Of a stretch of DNA of 26,430 bases, positions 16,355-24,051 are shown in pieces. How positions within the stretch are numbered: the first letter of the stretch is position 1; each line of letters opens with the position of its first letter. Made by a program: the position numbers and the translations under genes. The stretch is from IMG/VR virus record IMGVR_UViG_3300025949_000413, positions 1-26,430 of that record. One strand, given 5' to 3'. The notes below the pieces were generated by a model. It ran no database searches. It saw only the letters and a program-made list of their open reading frames with translations, and was not told where the DNA came from. The DNA comes from a virus.

Positions 16355-17001
16355 ATTTCACATTTGCGATCATAACAGATTGGTTGCACAAGGAAAGACT
16401 CTTTGAGATAGTCAACAATATAGAACATGTTGCTGGTCTAAGAAACTTTCAGGTCTTGGTGGTTGGTGGTCCGAGACAAGTTTGCGAAGACGAAGAAATT
16501 CTAGAATTTTCCTTTAATAAGATGTATCTTGAAATCATTCCGGCAGAAGATGAATGGATAACAACAAAGAAGAATACCGCAGCATGGCTAGCTAAGTACA
16601 ATAACATTGTCTTCATGCATGATTATTTTCTGCTGGATGATTATTGGTGGACTGGATACGAAGAATTTGGTGATGATTGGGATATTTGTAGCAATCCACA
16701 ATACCTGATGAATGGTAAGAGACATTTCACTGATTGGGTTACATGGGATTCGTCAATCTATCCAAGGTATACGTCATTAGATTATTGGAATTGGAATCAC
16801 ACTCGAAACCAATATATCTCTGGTGGTTATTTCCTGGCAAAGAGAAAAGTCTTGCTAGAAGAACCTTTCAATGCCGCAATGAGACCTGGACAACCAGAAG
16901 ATGTAGAATGGTCATTACGAGTGCGAGATAAGTATAAGATTAGATGTAATCCATATTCGATTGTACGACATAACAAGATTCACAGAGATTGCCATGACTG
17001 A
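16351..17001 (+). CDS. GT-A-type glycosyltransferase-like protein, 216 aa
   Basis: I favour the ATG at 16351 because it forms an ATGA overlap with the previous stop; ATG 16339 would add four residues. Landmarks are FAIITDWLHKERL near the N-terminus, FMHDYFLLDDYWW (88-100) as the acidic metal-site region, ISGGYFLAKRKVL, and PEDVEWSLRVRDKY with the ED acid pair expected before the acceptor helix. The pattern fits a small GT2-like transferase. Only about 216 residues leaves little acceptor domain. It overlaps the next gene by 8 bases. Confidence 0.7.
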   Translation: MNFTFAIITDWLHKERLFEIVNNIEHVAGLRNFQVLVVGGPRQVCEDEEILEFSFNKMYLEIIPAEDEWITTKKNTAAWLAKYNNIVFMHDYFLLDDYWWTGYEEFGDDWDICSNPQYLMNGKRHFTDWVTWDSSIYPRYTSLDYWNWNHTRNQYISGGYFLAKRKVLLEEPFNAAMRPGQPEDVEWSLRVRDKYKIRCNPYSIVRHNKIHRDCHD

Positions 17002-18373
17002 ACCTACTAAGCTAATAATCTTTGATCTAGATGGTGTTCTTCTAGACAGCAGAGAACTTCATTATATTGCATTGAACAAAGCACTGAAATTTCATGGACA
17101 ACAAGAAATAACAAAAGAAGAACATCTCTCGAAATATGATGGTTTGCCAACCAGAAAGAAATTGGAGATGCTTTCTAGTGAAAAGGGCTTGCCAACCAAC
17201 CTTCATGAAAAGGTGGCTGGCATGAAACAAATTTATACTGTTGAAGAATTCCAAAAGATACCACCAAATTCTTTTTTAACAAATATCTTTAGCATCCTAA
17301 AGAAACGTGGTTACAAACTTGGCGTTGCATCTAATTCAGTCAGAAGCACAGTAACAGTAGCCCTCTGCAAATTGGGATTAATGCAGTACATTGATGCATT
17401 TGTTTCAAATGAAGACGTTAAACACAGCAAACCATTTCCAGAAATGTATTGGCAGTGTATGACTAAATGTAAAGCACTTCCAAAGAACACTGTCATAATA
17501 GAAGACAGTCATATCGGTAGACAAGGTGCATTGGATTCGGGCGCACATTTAGTAGCAGTAGAAAATGTGGCTGATCTTGATTGGGGAAAAATTCAAGATG
17601 CAATCGATATCCTAGAGCATGTAAAGAGAAAACCAATTCCGTGGAGAAGTAAGAATATGAATATCTTGATTCCAATGGCAGGTGCTGGGTCTAGATTTGA
17701 AAAGGCCGGTTACACATTTCCAAAGCCATTGATCGAAGTGAATGGCAAACCAATGATTCAGGTTGTCCTAGAGAATTTAAACATCGAAGCACACTATATC
17801 TTTATCGTGCAGAAAGCACATTATGAAAAATACAATCTCCAATATCTGCTCAATCTTTTGGCTCCCGGTTGTGACATTGTGCAGGTGGACGGACTTACCG
17901 CCGGTGCTGCTTGTACAACTTTGCTTGCTCGTAACTATATTGACAACGATGCTCCTCTCGTCATCGCCAATTCTGATCAGTTCGTTGATTGGGATTCTAA
18001 TCAATGCTTGTATGCCTTTTCCGCTGATGGTATTGATGCAGGAATACTCACTTTCGAAGCCTCACATCCAAAATGGTCATATGCTAGACTTGATGCTGAT
18101 GGATTCGTAGCAGAGGTAGCCGAAAAAAAGGTTATCTCGAATCATGCGACTGTCGGAATTTATTATTGGAAGAAGGGTTCCGATTATGTCAGAAATGCAC
18201 TAAGGATGATAGAAGCCGAAGATAAGACAAATGGTGAATACTATGTTTGCCCTGTCTTTAATTATGCAATACAAGAAGGTAAGAAAATCAGAGTGAAAGA
18301 CGTGTCTGGAATGTGGGGACTAGGCACGCCAGAGGACCTTAATTATTTCCTACAGAATTATAAACATGAATAA
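16994..18373 (+). CDS. HAD phosphatase fused to sugar-1-phosphate nucleotidyltransferase
   Basis: The 459-residue protein joins two enzymes. Residues 5-215 are a HAD hydrolase: D11-L-D13-GV (motif I), ASNS (112-115, motif II), a K146 in HSKPFPE (motif III) and IIEDSHIG with E170/D171 (motif IV), plus a helical cap. Residues 222-459 are a GT-A nucleotidyltransferase: LIPMAGAGSRF (225-235), GYTFPKPLIEVNGKPMI and a later NSDQ metal site. The pair could dephosphorylate and then activate a sugar to its NDP form, or act on consecutive pathway steps. The start overlaps the preceding stop by 8 bases. It probably supplies the donor used by the neighbouring transferases; the sugar is unknown. Confidence 0.85.
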   Translation: MTEPTKLIIFDLDGVLLDSRELHYIALNKALKFHGQQEITKEEHLSKYDGLPTRKKLEMLSSEKGLPTNLHEKVAGMKQIYTVEEFQKIPPNSFLTNIFSILKKRGYKLGVASNSVRSTVTVALCKLGLMQYIDAFVSNEDVKHSKPFPEMYWQCMTKCKALPKNTVIIEDSHIGRQGALDSGAHLVAVENVADLDWGKIQDAIDILEHVKRKPIPWRSKNMNILIPMAGAGSRFEKAGYTFPKPLIEVNGKPMIQVVLENLNIEAHYIFIVQKAHYEKYNLQYLLNLLAPGCDIVQVDGLTAGAACTTLLARNYIDNDAPLVIANSDQFVDWDSNQCLYAFSADGIDAGILTFEASHPKWSYARLDADGFVAEVAEKKVISNHATVGIYYWKKGSDYVRNALRMIEAEDKTNGEYYVCPVFNYAIQEGKKIRVKDVSGMWGLGTPEDLNYFLQNYKHE

Positions 18374-19070
18374 TTTCTTCGCAAACGATACATCAGAATC
18401 TCATTACAGAGAATGGTGCCAAAAAAGAGTTAACTTCATTGTTGGCTTGTTTGGCACGGACTATTTTCAGAACAAGACTATTATAGAACTAGGCTGTGGG
18501 ATGGCGTTCGTTAGCGAAGAATTGCAGAAGCTAGGAGCAAAGGTGACAGTAGCGGATTGTAGAGAAAAAACACTTGAAGCTCTTACAGAACGCTTTGACG
18601 ATGTTGTGTTTTTAGATCAAGATAGTGATTGGTGCTTTGATAGAAAGTTTGATATTGTCCTCCACTGGGGTGTTCTGTACCACCTAAATAACTGGCAACA
18701 TGATTTATATAGAGTAAAGAAACACTTAATGCACGATGATTCCTTGCTATTACTAGAAGCTGAGGTGATAGACAGCGAGGATTGTGAGTTCGAAATAAAG
18801 GTCTTAGAAGACCCGATAATTTGGGATCAATCCTTATCGGGGATCGGTACAAGAACAAGTGCATCCAGAATAGAACATTGTTTATTTGATCTTGATATGG
18901 CATGGGCTCGTTTAGATGAAAACAAGCTTAATGTAGGTCAAGTTCATACATATGATTGGAAACATGATCCAATGACAACAATTGGAAAGCCTGACCATGC
19001 AGACAGAAATCTATATTCAAAGGGACAATTCAAGGAAGGTTTGAGAAGGTTTTGGATCGTATTAAAATAA
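18366..19070 (+). CDS. SAM-dependent methyltransferase
   Basis: This 234-residue protein begins 8 bases inside the preceding stop. Motif I reads IIELGCGMAFVS (39-50), followed by VTVADC (motif II acid), FDIVLHWGVLYHLNNW (about 94-109, motif IV region) and LMHDDSLLLLEAEV. This is a normal class I core with a substrate cap in its C-terminal 90 residues. The family resembles the small-molecule or sugar methyltransferases that accompany glycosyltransferases. No DNA-methylation motif (NPPY type) is present. It is the second of three methyltransferases in this island, suggesting a multiply O-methylated sugar or several substrates. Confidence 0.8.
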   Translation: MNNFFANDTSESHYREWCQKRVNFIVGLFGTDYFQNKTIIELGCGMAFVSEELQKLGAKVTVADCREKTLEALTERFDDVVFLDQDSDWCFDRKFDIVLHWGVLYHLNNWQHDLYRVKKHLMHDDSLLLLEAEVIDSEDCEFEIKVLEDPIIWDQSLSGIGTRTSASRIEHCLFDLDMAWARLDENKLNVGQVHTYDWKHDPMTTIGKPDHADRNLYSKGQFKEGLRRFWIVLK

Positions 19071-19082
19071 AGGAAATTTATT

Positions 19083-19898
19083 ATGCCACAATGTTGGATT
19101 TTGACGTTCAACCGACCAGCAGCACTGTCTAGACAAATCAAGACATGGGGTCGCGCAGGATATGATGTTCATGTGTTTAGCAACTACCCAAAGCTTCAAT
19201 ATGAAGATAATGAGACATTTGATCTAGTAAAGTCAGCACATTTCAATTCTCTCTCATATGAAGAATCAAATTCTTGGTGTGCTCGTTCTTGGAATTCAAT
19301 CTTTATTAAAGCCTTCATGAATGGTGCAGAGGATTCTGTATTCGTGCAGGATGATACCCAATGCGATAGTGATGTGCCAAAATTAGTCAATGATGCATCA
19401 AAAGATTTGGATTTTATCTGGGCGCCGGCGGGCGACCAATTTTTCTACATGAAAAAGAGGATTCTACGGAGAGTTGGATGGTTCGATGAACGATATCTGG
19501 GCTGTTATTGTGGAGACGCCGACTTTATGTATAGAGTCTGGAGATATCATAAAATTGGCAATTGTCTCGATTTGATATCAATAGAAGAATCTCATGATTG
19601 GGGATGGAATCATAATTCAATTGGTTTGAGTAAACATATACCAACGCATATTCAATCCAAGTGCATAGATGCATCATATGTAAATCAGCACGAAGAAATG
19701 GAAGCAAAGTTCAAGGTGAATAAAGTCTTGATCCATAGTCAAGGTCATTTCAAAAATAAGTGGGGTTTGCCTGGAAATGGTATAAATGGAATTGGTCCGT
19801 TGATAAATTGGACTCATGATAGGCTAATAAATGAAATAGACTGGTATCCTTGGTTTACTGAAAAATATCTAAATGGAGGCGGGAATTGGAATATCTAA
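19083..19898 (+). CDS. GT2-like glycosyltransferase
   Basis: The 271-residue product starts after an AAAGGAAA ribosome-binding site. CWILTFNRPAALSRQI (4-19) is the family 2 opening, followed by FVQDDTQCDSDV (87-98) with the DxD-type metal site, and GWFDERYLGCYCGDADFMYR (about 132-151) holding the acceptor-side acids. These fit an inverting GT2 fold. The remaining 100 residues are Trp- and Asn-rich, with no recognised domain. Its stop lies 11 bases beyond the unusual TTG start of the next gene. Acceptor unknown. Confidence 0.75.
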   Translation: MPQCWILTFNRPAALSRQIKTWGRAGYDVHVFSNYPKLQYEDNETFDLVKSAHFNSLSYEESNSWCARSWNSIFIKAFMNGAEDSVFVQDDTQCDSDVPKLVNDASKDLDFIWAPAGDQFFYMKKRILRRVGWFDERYLGCYCGDADFMYRVWRYHKIGNCLDLISIEESHDWGWNHNSIGLSKHIPTHIQSKCIDASYVNQHEEMEAKFKVNKVLIHSQGHFKNKWGLPGNGINGIGPLINWTHDRLINEIDWYPWFTEKYLNGGGNWNI

Positions 19899-20632
19899 GA
19901 ACTAATCATGATTTTTGGGATGGAATTGCAAAGAAATGGCAGCCTCATGGTGATGCTGTTAATCACGTTGTTGGCTGGTATGATGCACACAACAACTGGC
20001 CTGATTACGAAACAATCCTATTTGAAGGAATTGAAACAAAGGATAAAATAGCACTAGAATATGGTTGTGGACCTGGAAGAAACATCATTAAGTTCATGAC
20101 TGAGAAATGGGGCTTTGATGTGATTGACGGCGTTGATATTTCAAAGACAAACATAGTCAATGCATGGACTAATATTCAAGTCAGAGGTGACGATTATCTC
20201 TTGAGTAGACAGAAAAAACCAATGTTGTTCTACAATGATGGTTGCCATTTTTCTGGTACTGCTGTCTATCAGGACGGTTCTGAAGGTCCCGTAACAGCAA
20301 TTGATGGATTGTATGATGTTGTTTTCTCAGTCATTGCACTTCAACACATTCAAAGCCACAAGGCTCGCCAGACCATATTTGAAGAAGCATTTAGAGTCCT
20401 GAAACCGGGCGGTTGGTTTACAGCCCAGATGGGATTCGGTCCCGGGCACCCACGATCAGTTGACTATTTCAATGACGATCAACCACACATCGATGGTGAT
20501 GTAAGAGTAGAAAATGTAGATCATCTATGGCAGGATTTAGACAAAGCTGGTTTTTATGACATGCAATATTGTCTACGCCCGACAGTCCATGATGAACATC
20601 CTAACTGGATTTGGTTTAAGGTGCACAAATAA
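19886..20632 (+). CDS. SAM-dependent methyltransferase with TTG start
   Basis: The only well-supported start is TTG at 19886, because GGAGG (19875-19879) lies exactly 6 bases upstream and the first in-frame ATG is deep inside the fold. The 248-residue product has motif I ALEYGCGPGRN (56-66), VDISK (motif II region), LYDVVFSVIALQHI (motif IV region) and FRVLKPGGWFTAQM (post-motif). This class I pattern is complete. It overlaps the preceding glycosyltransferase by 13 bases. The likely substrate is again a sugar or lipid intermediate, inferred from position only. Confidence 0.82.
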   Translation: MEYLRTNHDFWDGIAKKWQPHGDAVNHVVGWYDAHNNWPDYETILFEGIETKDKIALEYGCGPGRNIIKFMTEKWGFDVIDGVDISKTNIVNAWTNIQVRGDDYLLSRQKKPMLFYNDGCHFSGTAVYQDGSEGPVTAIDGLYDVVFSVIALQHIQSHKARQTIFEEAFRVLKPGGWFTAQMGFGPGHPRSVDYFNDDQPHIDGDVRVENVDHLWQDLDKAGFYDMQYCLRPTVHDEHPNWIWFKVHK

Positions 20633-20633
20633 T

Positions 20634-21131
20634 ATGTACAGAGAACCAAAACTAATCAGCCATCGTGGTAATACCTCCGGTGCTCACACACCGGAGTTTG
20701 AAAATAGACCAGATTGTATCGACTACGCACTGAAAACATATGAATGCGAAGTCGATCTTTGGGTCATCGACAACTTCTTTTACCTAGGTCATGACAAGCC
20801 ACAATATAAGGTAGACTACCGTTGGTTGGATGAGAGAGCAACCAAACTCTGGATTCACTGTAAGAACATGCCAGCTTTCAAGTTCTGTAGGCCAACTCCA
20901 TGGCACTATTTCTGGCATGACACCGACCAGTACACACTGACCTCCAAGAACATCATCTGGTCCTATCCGACAGCACTAGCAATTCCAGACGCAATCATAG
21001 CGGTTCCCGAGTCATTTCATGGAATTCAGGGAACAATTCAACTCCTGAAAACAACCGGAATCTTGGGTATCTGCACTGACCATCCACAGACATACAAAGC
21101 TATGCTCGATCCTGATTTCAAAATCCCCTAA
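20634..21131 (+). CDS. Miniature GDPD/PI-PLC-like phosphodiesterase
   Basis: The 165-residue protein starts one base after the previous stop. It keeps the signature of glycerophosphodiester phosphodiesterases: SHRG (9-12), EN (23-24), E39-V-D41 and GHD (52-54). These are the catalytic histidines and metal ligands of the TIM-barrel family. Full enzymes are about 240-300 residues, so the second half of the barrel is short or missing. It may cut a glycerol- or inositol-phosphate group, or bind a phosphorylated sugar. A strong hairpin lies within its first 21 codons. It closes the glycan island; the late-type box before the next module overlaps its stop codon. Confidence 0.7.
   Translation: MYREPKLISHRGNTSGAHTPEFENRPDCIDYALKTYECEVDLWVIDNFFYLGHDKPQYKVDYRWLDERATKLWIHCKNMPAFKFCRPTPWHYFWHDTDQYTLTSKNIIWSYPTALAIPDAIIAVPESFHGIQGTIQLLKTTGILGICTDHPQTYKAMLDPDFKIP
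20675..20696 (+). repeat. Perfect 8-bp hairpin near the start of the GDPD-like gene
   Basis: CTCCGGTG (20675-20682) and CACCGGAG (20689-20696) pair without mismatch around the 6-base loop CTCACA. Only three T follow, so it is weak as a terminator. The position, about 40 bases after the ATG, would make a stable structure in early codons and could slow translation or mark an RNA end. Confidence 0.5.
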
Positions 21132-21134
21132 ATA
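21127..21134 (+). promoter_or_regulatory. Candidate late promoter box (CCTAAATA)
   Basis: CCTAAATA is one base from the CATAAATA at 9089 and likewise overlaps the stop codon of the gene before it (TAA 21129-21131). It lies 52 bases before the GTG start of the next module. Downstream leaders also share an AATAACAT...TCTG-AGAGG-like stretch. A chance match is possible, since CCTAAATA also appears inside a gene near 18685. Confidence 0.45.
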
Positions 21135-21186
21135 GAGGATAGAATTTCAACAATAATAACATATCTGTAGAGGATGTGTAAAAGAA

Positions 21187-22755
21187 GTGGCAAAGATCAT
21201 CAAAACCTTTGGTGACTTCGTTGTTAACAATTTAACTGAAAATAACGAAGCTACCGACACCTTAGTTCTGACATATGGGCGCTTCAATCCGCCCACGACT
21301 GGTCACGAACTCCTAATCCGCAAAGTCAGAGAGATTGCAGAACATCGCCATGCTCTTTCGACAATCTTCGTAAGTCGCTCAGTAGATAAAACCAAAAATC
21401 CTCTTTCTGTGGAAGATAGAATTCACTATATCCACAAGATGTTTCCGAGTCAATCCGTAATGCCAGCCCATGAGGTTCAGGGAACAAGTGGGTTGCTAGG
21501 TGTCTTGAAATATATCTACAAGGAAGGTCACCTGGGCAAGAAAATCAACAATGTCTACATTGTTGTTGGTTCAGACAGAGTTCCTGAATTCACGAAAAAA
21601 CTAAATCAATATAATGGCAAAACATACAACTTCGACAAAATAGAAGTTGTTTCTGCTGGCGAGCGCGATCCAGACGATGAAGCTTCTGCGGCTGGAATGT
21701 CGGGAACCAAAATGAGAGCAGCCGCAATGTCTATGGATTTTGAAAAGTTTAGACACGGCATCTCAAAAACTATCTCTGATCAAGAAGCAAAAGAAATGAT
21801 GCAAAAGATCAGAAAAAATCTGTCAGTCAAGGAATCTTTTGACGATATAAACAAAAAGATTATGATCAAGGAAGGTGTTCATGATAAACCACTGTTCAAG
21901 TGTGTTTTCTTGATTGGTGGTACAGGTTCCGGGAAAGATTTCGTCCTGAGTAAAGTCTTGTTGGGACACGGTTTCATTGAGTCGAATCCAGATATCGCAC
22001 TAGAATATTTCATGGACAGGGAAAAACTGTCAAAGTCAATGCCAGAGGATGAGGCTGAGAAGAGGTATGTAATCAGAAGTAAGGCCATCAACCTAACAAA
22101 AAAGAAAAGAGAATATGCAATAAATGGTAGACTTGGTTTGATCATAAATGGAACTGGTGATAACTACCAACGATACGAAGAACTAAAGAAGGACCTAGAG
22201 AGCCTAGGCTATGAGTGCAAGGCTATTTTCGTAACAACATCAAATGAAGTCTCTAAGAAAAGAAACATCGAACGAGGTCAATTAGGTGGAAGAATGGTAC
22301 CGGAAAACGTCCGTGCAGTAAAGTGGCAAGAAACAATGAAGAACAAGGACAAGATAAAGTCTCTGTTTGGAGATAAGGATTTCATTGAATTTGACAACTC
22401 CGCTGACCTACGAAATGCAAACGCACAGATCAGAAAACAGAAGGGTGACGAATTGCTACGAATCTTCAAGGAAATGAGAAAGTTTGCCGAAAAGCCTCCA
22501 TCTTCGCCGATTGCACATCAATGGATAGAACACAACAGAAACAGAAAATCAGTATCAAAAACAAATGAAGCGTTTGATTCTTCTTTCAACCATTTGGATA
22601 ATGTCTTTGAGTCTTTGTTTCATGCGGGAAGTTCTAGCGAGCCCGTAATACACAAAATAGACAAGACAGTAAAGAAAATCAAAAAGAAGGGTGCAGCATT
22701 GGTACCTGTCATTATGATGAAAAAGAAAAAGAAACACATAATAAAGGACAGATAG
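21187..22755 (+). CDS. NMNAT/cytidylyltransferase-like domain fused to P-loop kinase, probable head cargo
   Basis: The GTG start gives 522 residues; an AGGA lies about 12 bases upstream and no better start is in frame. The N-terminus TFGDFVVNNLTENN looks like a capsid-targeting peptide with LTE at 16-18. Residues 25-215 form a HIGH-class nucleotidyltransferase: GRFNPPTTGH (31-40) and SGTKMR (172-177). Residues 236-400 are a kinase-type P-loop domain: GGTGSGKD (244-251), GLIINGTGDN and a KRNIERG lid-like segment. The order recalls NadR (NMNAT plus riboside kinase), though the kinase half looks closer to the zeta-toxin/polynucleotide kinase group. The C-terminus is strongly basic (KKIKKKG, MKKKKKH). 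Substrates unknown. Confidence 0.8.
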   Translation: MAKIIKTFGDFVVNNLTENNEATDTLVLTYGRFNPPTTGHELLIRKVREIAEHRHALSTIFVSRSVDKTKNPLSVEDRIHYIHKMFPSQSVMPAHEVQGTSGLLGVLKYIYKEGHLGKKINNVYIVVGSDRVPEFTKKLNQYNGKTYNFDKIEVVSAGERDPDDEASAAGMSGTKMRAAAMSMDFEKFRHGISKTISDQEAKEMMQKIRKNLSVKESFDDINKKIMIKEGVHDKPLFKCVFLIGGTGSGKDFVLSKVLLGHGFIESNPDIALEYFMDREKLSKSMPEDEAEKRYVIRSKAINLTKKKREYAINGRLGLIINGTGDNYQRYEELKKDLESLGYECKAIFVTTSNEVSKKRNIERGQLGGRMVPENVRAVKWQETMKNKDKIKSLFGDKDFIEFDNSADLRNANAQIRKQKGDELLRIFKEMRKFAEKPPSSPIAHQWIEHNRNRKSVSKTNEAFDSSFNHLDNVFESLFHAGSSSEPVIHKIDKTVKKIKKKGAALVPVIMMKKKKKHIIKDR

Positions 22756-22765
22756 AGAGAGAAAA

Positions 22766-24037
22766 ATGAAATACTGTGTCTATGATAAAGACGGCAAACA
22801 AGAAGGCGAATATGAATCACGCCGAGAAGCTACAAGGAAAGCCGCAGCAATCGGTGGCTCTTGGAAGAAGATCGGCAGCCATGTCATTGTTTCCAAGGAC
22901 CTACAGGAAAATCCAGCAATTGAAGCTGCACTAGAGTATGGTGTAGAATCACAGGAAGATAAACTGTGGCACGCACTTCCAAAGGAAGCAAGAAAAAAGA
23001 TCAAACATCTTGATCCTGTTAGAGTCGTTAAGCACACACCACACGTAGATAGAAGAATGGGTGTCGGCAAGGGTTTGACTCGCCTTGCAGCAAGAGGTTT
23101 AGACAAAGTTGTTGGTGAGGAGACTGCAATAAATGAGATATCAACAAAAGTCTTGAACAGCTATATTTTCCATGCAAGCAAGGAAGCAAAGTCAATGGCC
23201 ACAGCCCGTTCTGCACTTGTCAAAGCTGGTGGTGTCTCTAAACCAGAATATTATGTGACAAACTACAACGTCAAACCCAAATACCTAACAAAAAAGCTTC
23301 AAAATAGGGAAGCTGGTATTGAAAGAGCAATAAACAAAGTAGGGTCGCGATACCGTTATGCGAAAGCAGCAATGAAGGATGAATCTTTTGATGCACTACA
23401 GGAAACAAGCAAAGCAAAGCTATTCAGATATGTCTTTAGTGGCACAAAGAGCCTGAAGAAACTTGGCAAACGTGGTGGCGAATTGAATCGCCGCCATGAG
23501 GCGGGATATTCTGTTCCAGAACAAGAAGCTTCGGAAACATTTAGAAAGTTAAAGAACAGAATTGTTGGCATAACAATCGCAAAGAGTCGTCTATCCGGTG
23601 TGCCAACAGGTAAGGTCTTTCCAACTAAGCTGAAGGATAGAAAACAGCTAGGGCTTGCAAACAACATCGGTAAGGACATGAATGATGCTGTTAGGAATAA
23701 AAAGAAGCTAGATGAAACCTCAAAGTTTCGTGCTGCCTCCTATATTGTCAAGAAATCTGGTGGTTTCCTGAAACATATTGCAGGCGTAAATAGAAAGAAA
23801 CTGTTCAATGATCCGGGTGTCGTAAGGGCTGGTCTGACAATAGAAAGACCACATGGATTTGTACCAAGAAGAAATGCAGCTAGCAATGCAATCAAGCTAA
23901 GATCGGATCATATTGCTCGCGTCGATAGAGTCCTAAAATCAAAACAAACTATACCAGATAAGACAGAAGCTATTATTAGTTCAGCCCACAGGATGACAGA
24001 TTCAGTAAAACAAGCAGCCTACAAGAAAAAGACATAA
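22766..24037 (+). CDS. Basic repeat protein with LxE-type processing sites (internal head protein candidate 1)
   Basis: The 423-residue product begins after an AGAGAGAGAAAA site. Residues 1-42 form a small unit (YCVYDKDGKQEGEYESRREA) resembling a segment of the next protein. Then come three modules headed by INEISTKVLNSY (122-133), LQETSKAKLFRY (211-222) and LDETSKFRAASY (315-326). Each has the (L/I)xE cut signal, a short helix ending in Y, and a basic stretch; the first ends in NREAGIERAINK. The protein is very rich in K, R and A, as in DNA-bound internal head proteins of T4-like phages. No enzyme motif is seen. Cleavage by the prohead protease is inferred. Confidence 0.75.
   Translation: MKYCVYDKDGKQEGEYESRREATRKAAAIGGSWKKIGSHVIVSKDLQENPAIEAALEYGVESQEDKLWHALPKEARKKIKHLDPVRVVKHTPHVDRRMGVGKGLTRLAARGLDKVVGEETAINEISTKVLNSYIFHASKEAKSMATARSALVKAGGVSKPEYYVTNYNVKPKYLTKKLQNREAGIERAINKVGSRYRYAKAAMKDESFDALQETSKAKLFRYVFSGTKSLKKLGKRGGELNRRHEAGYSVPEQEASETFRKLKNRIVGITIAKSRLSGVPTGKVFPTKLKDRKQLGLANNIGKDMNDAVRNKKKLDETSKFRAASYIVKKSGGFLKHIAGVNRKKLFNDPGVVRAGLTIERPHGFVPRRNAASNAIKLRSDHIARVDRVLKSKQTIPDKTEAIISSAHRMTDSVKQAAYKKKT
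23129..23743 (+). repeat. Three LxE-IS repeat units in the 423-aa protein
   Basis: Unit heads start at 23129 (INEIS), 23396 (LQETS) and 23708 (LDETS), spaced 89 and 104 residues apart. All three place a Tyr 11 residues after the first residue of the tripeptide. The units are diverged at DNA level, so they are protein-level repeats. Confidence 0.7.
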
Positions 24038-24051
24038 AAGACATAAAGAAA

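Noticed and set aside
18683-18691. CCTAAATAA resembling the candidate late box
   Set aside because: Inside a methyltransferase gene with no gene start nearby; kept only as a warning that the box occurs by chance.
21277-21294. GGGCG/CGCCC pairing near the start of the nucleotidyltransferase-kinase gene
   Set aside because: Only five pairs, and the bases encode the catalytic GRFNPPT motif, so the pattern is explained by coding.
24030-24048. Direct repeat AGACATAAA across the junction of two cargo genes
   Set aside because: Too short and A-rich to separate from local slippage; no further copies seen.
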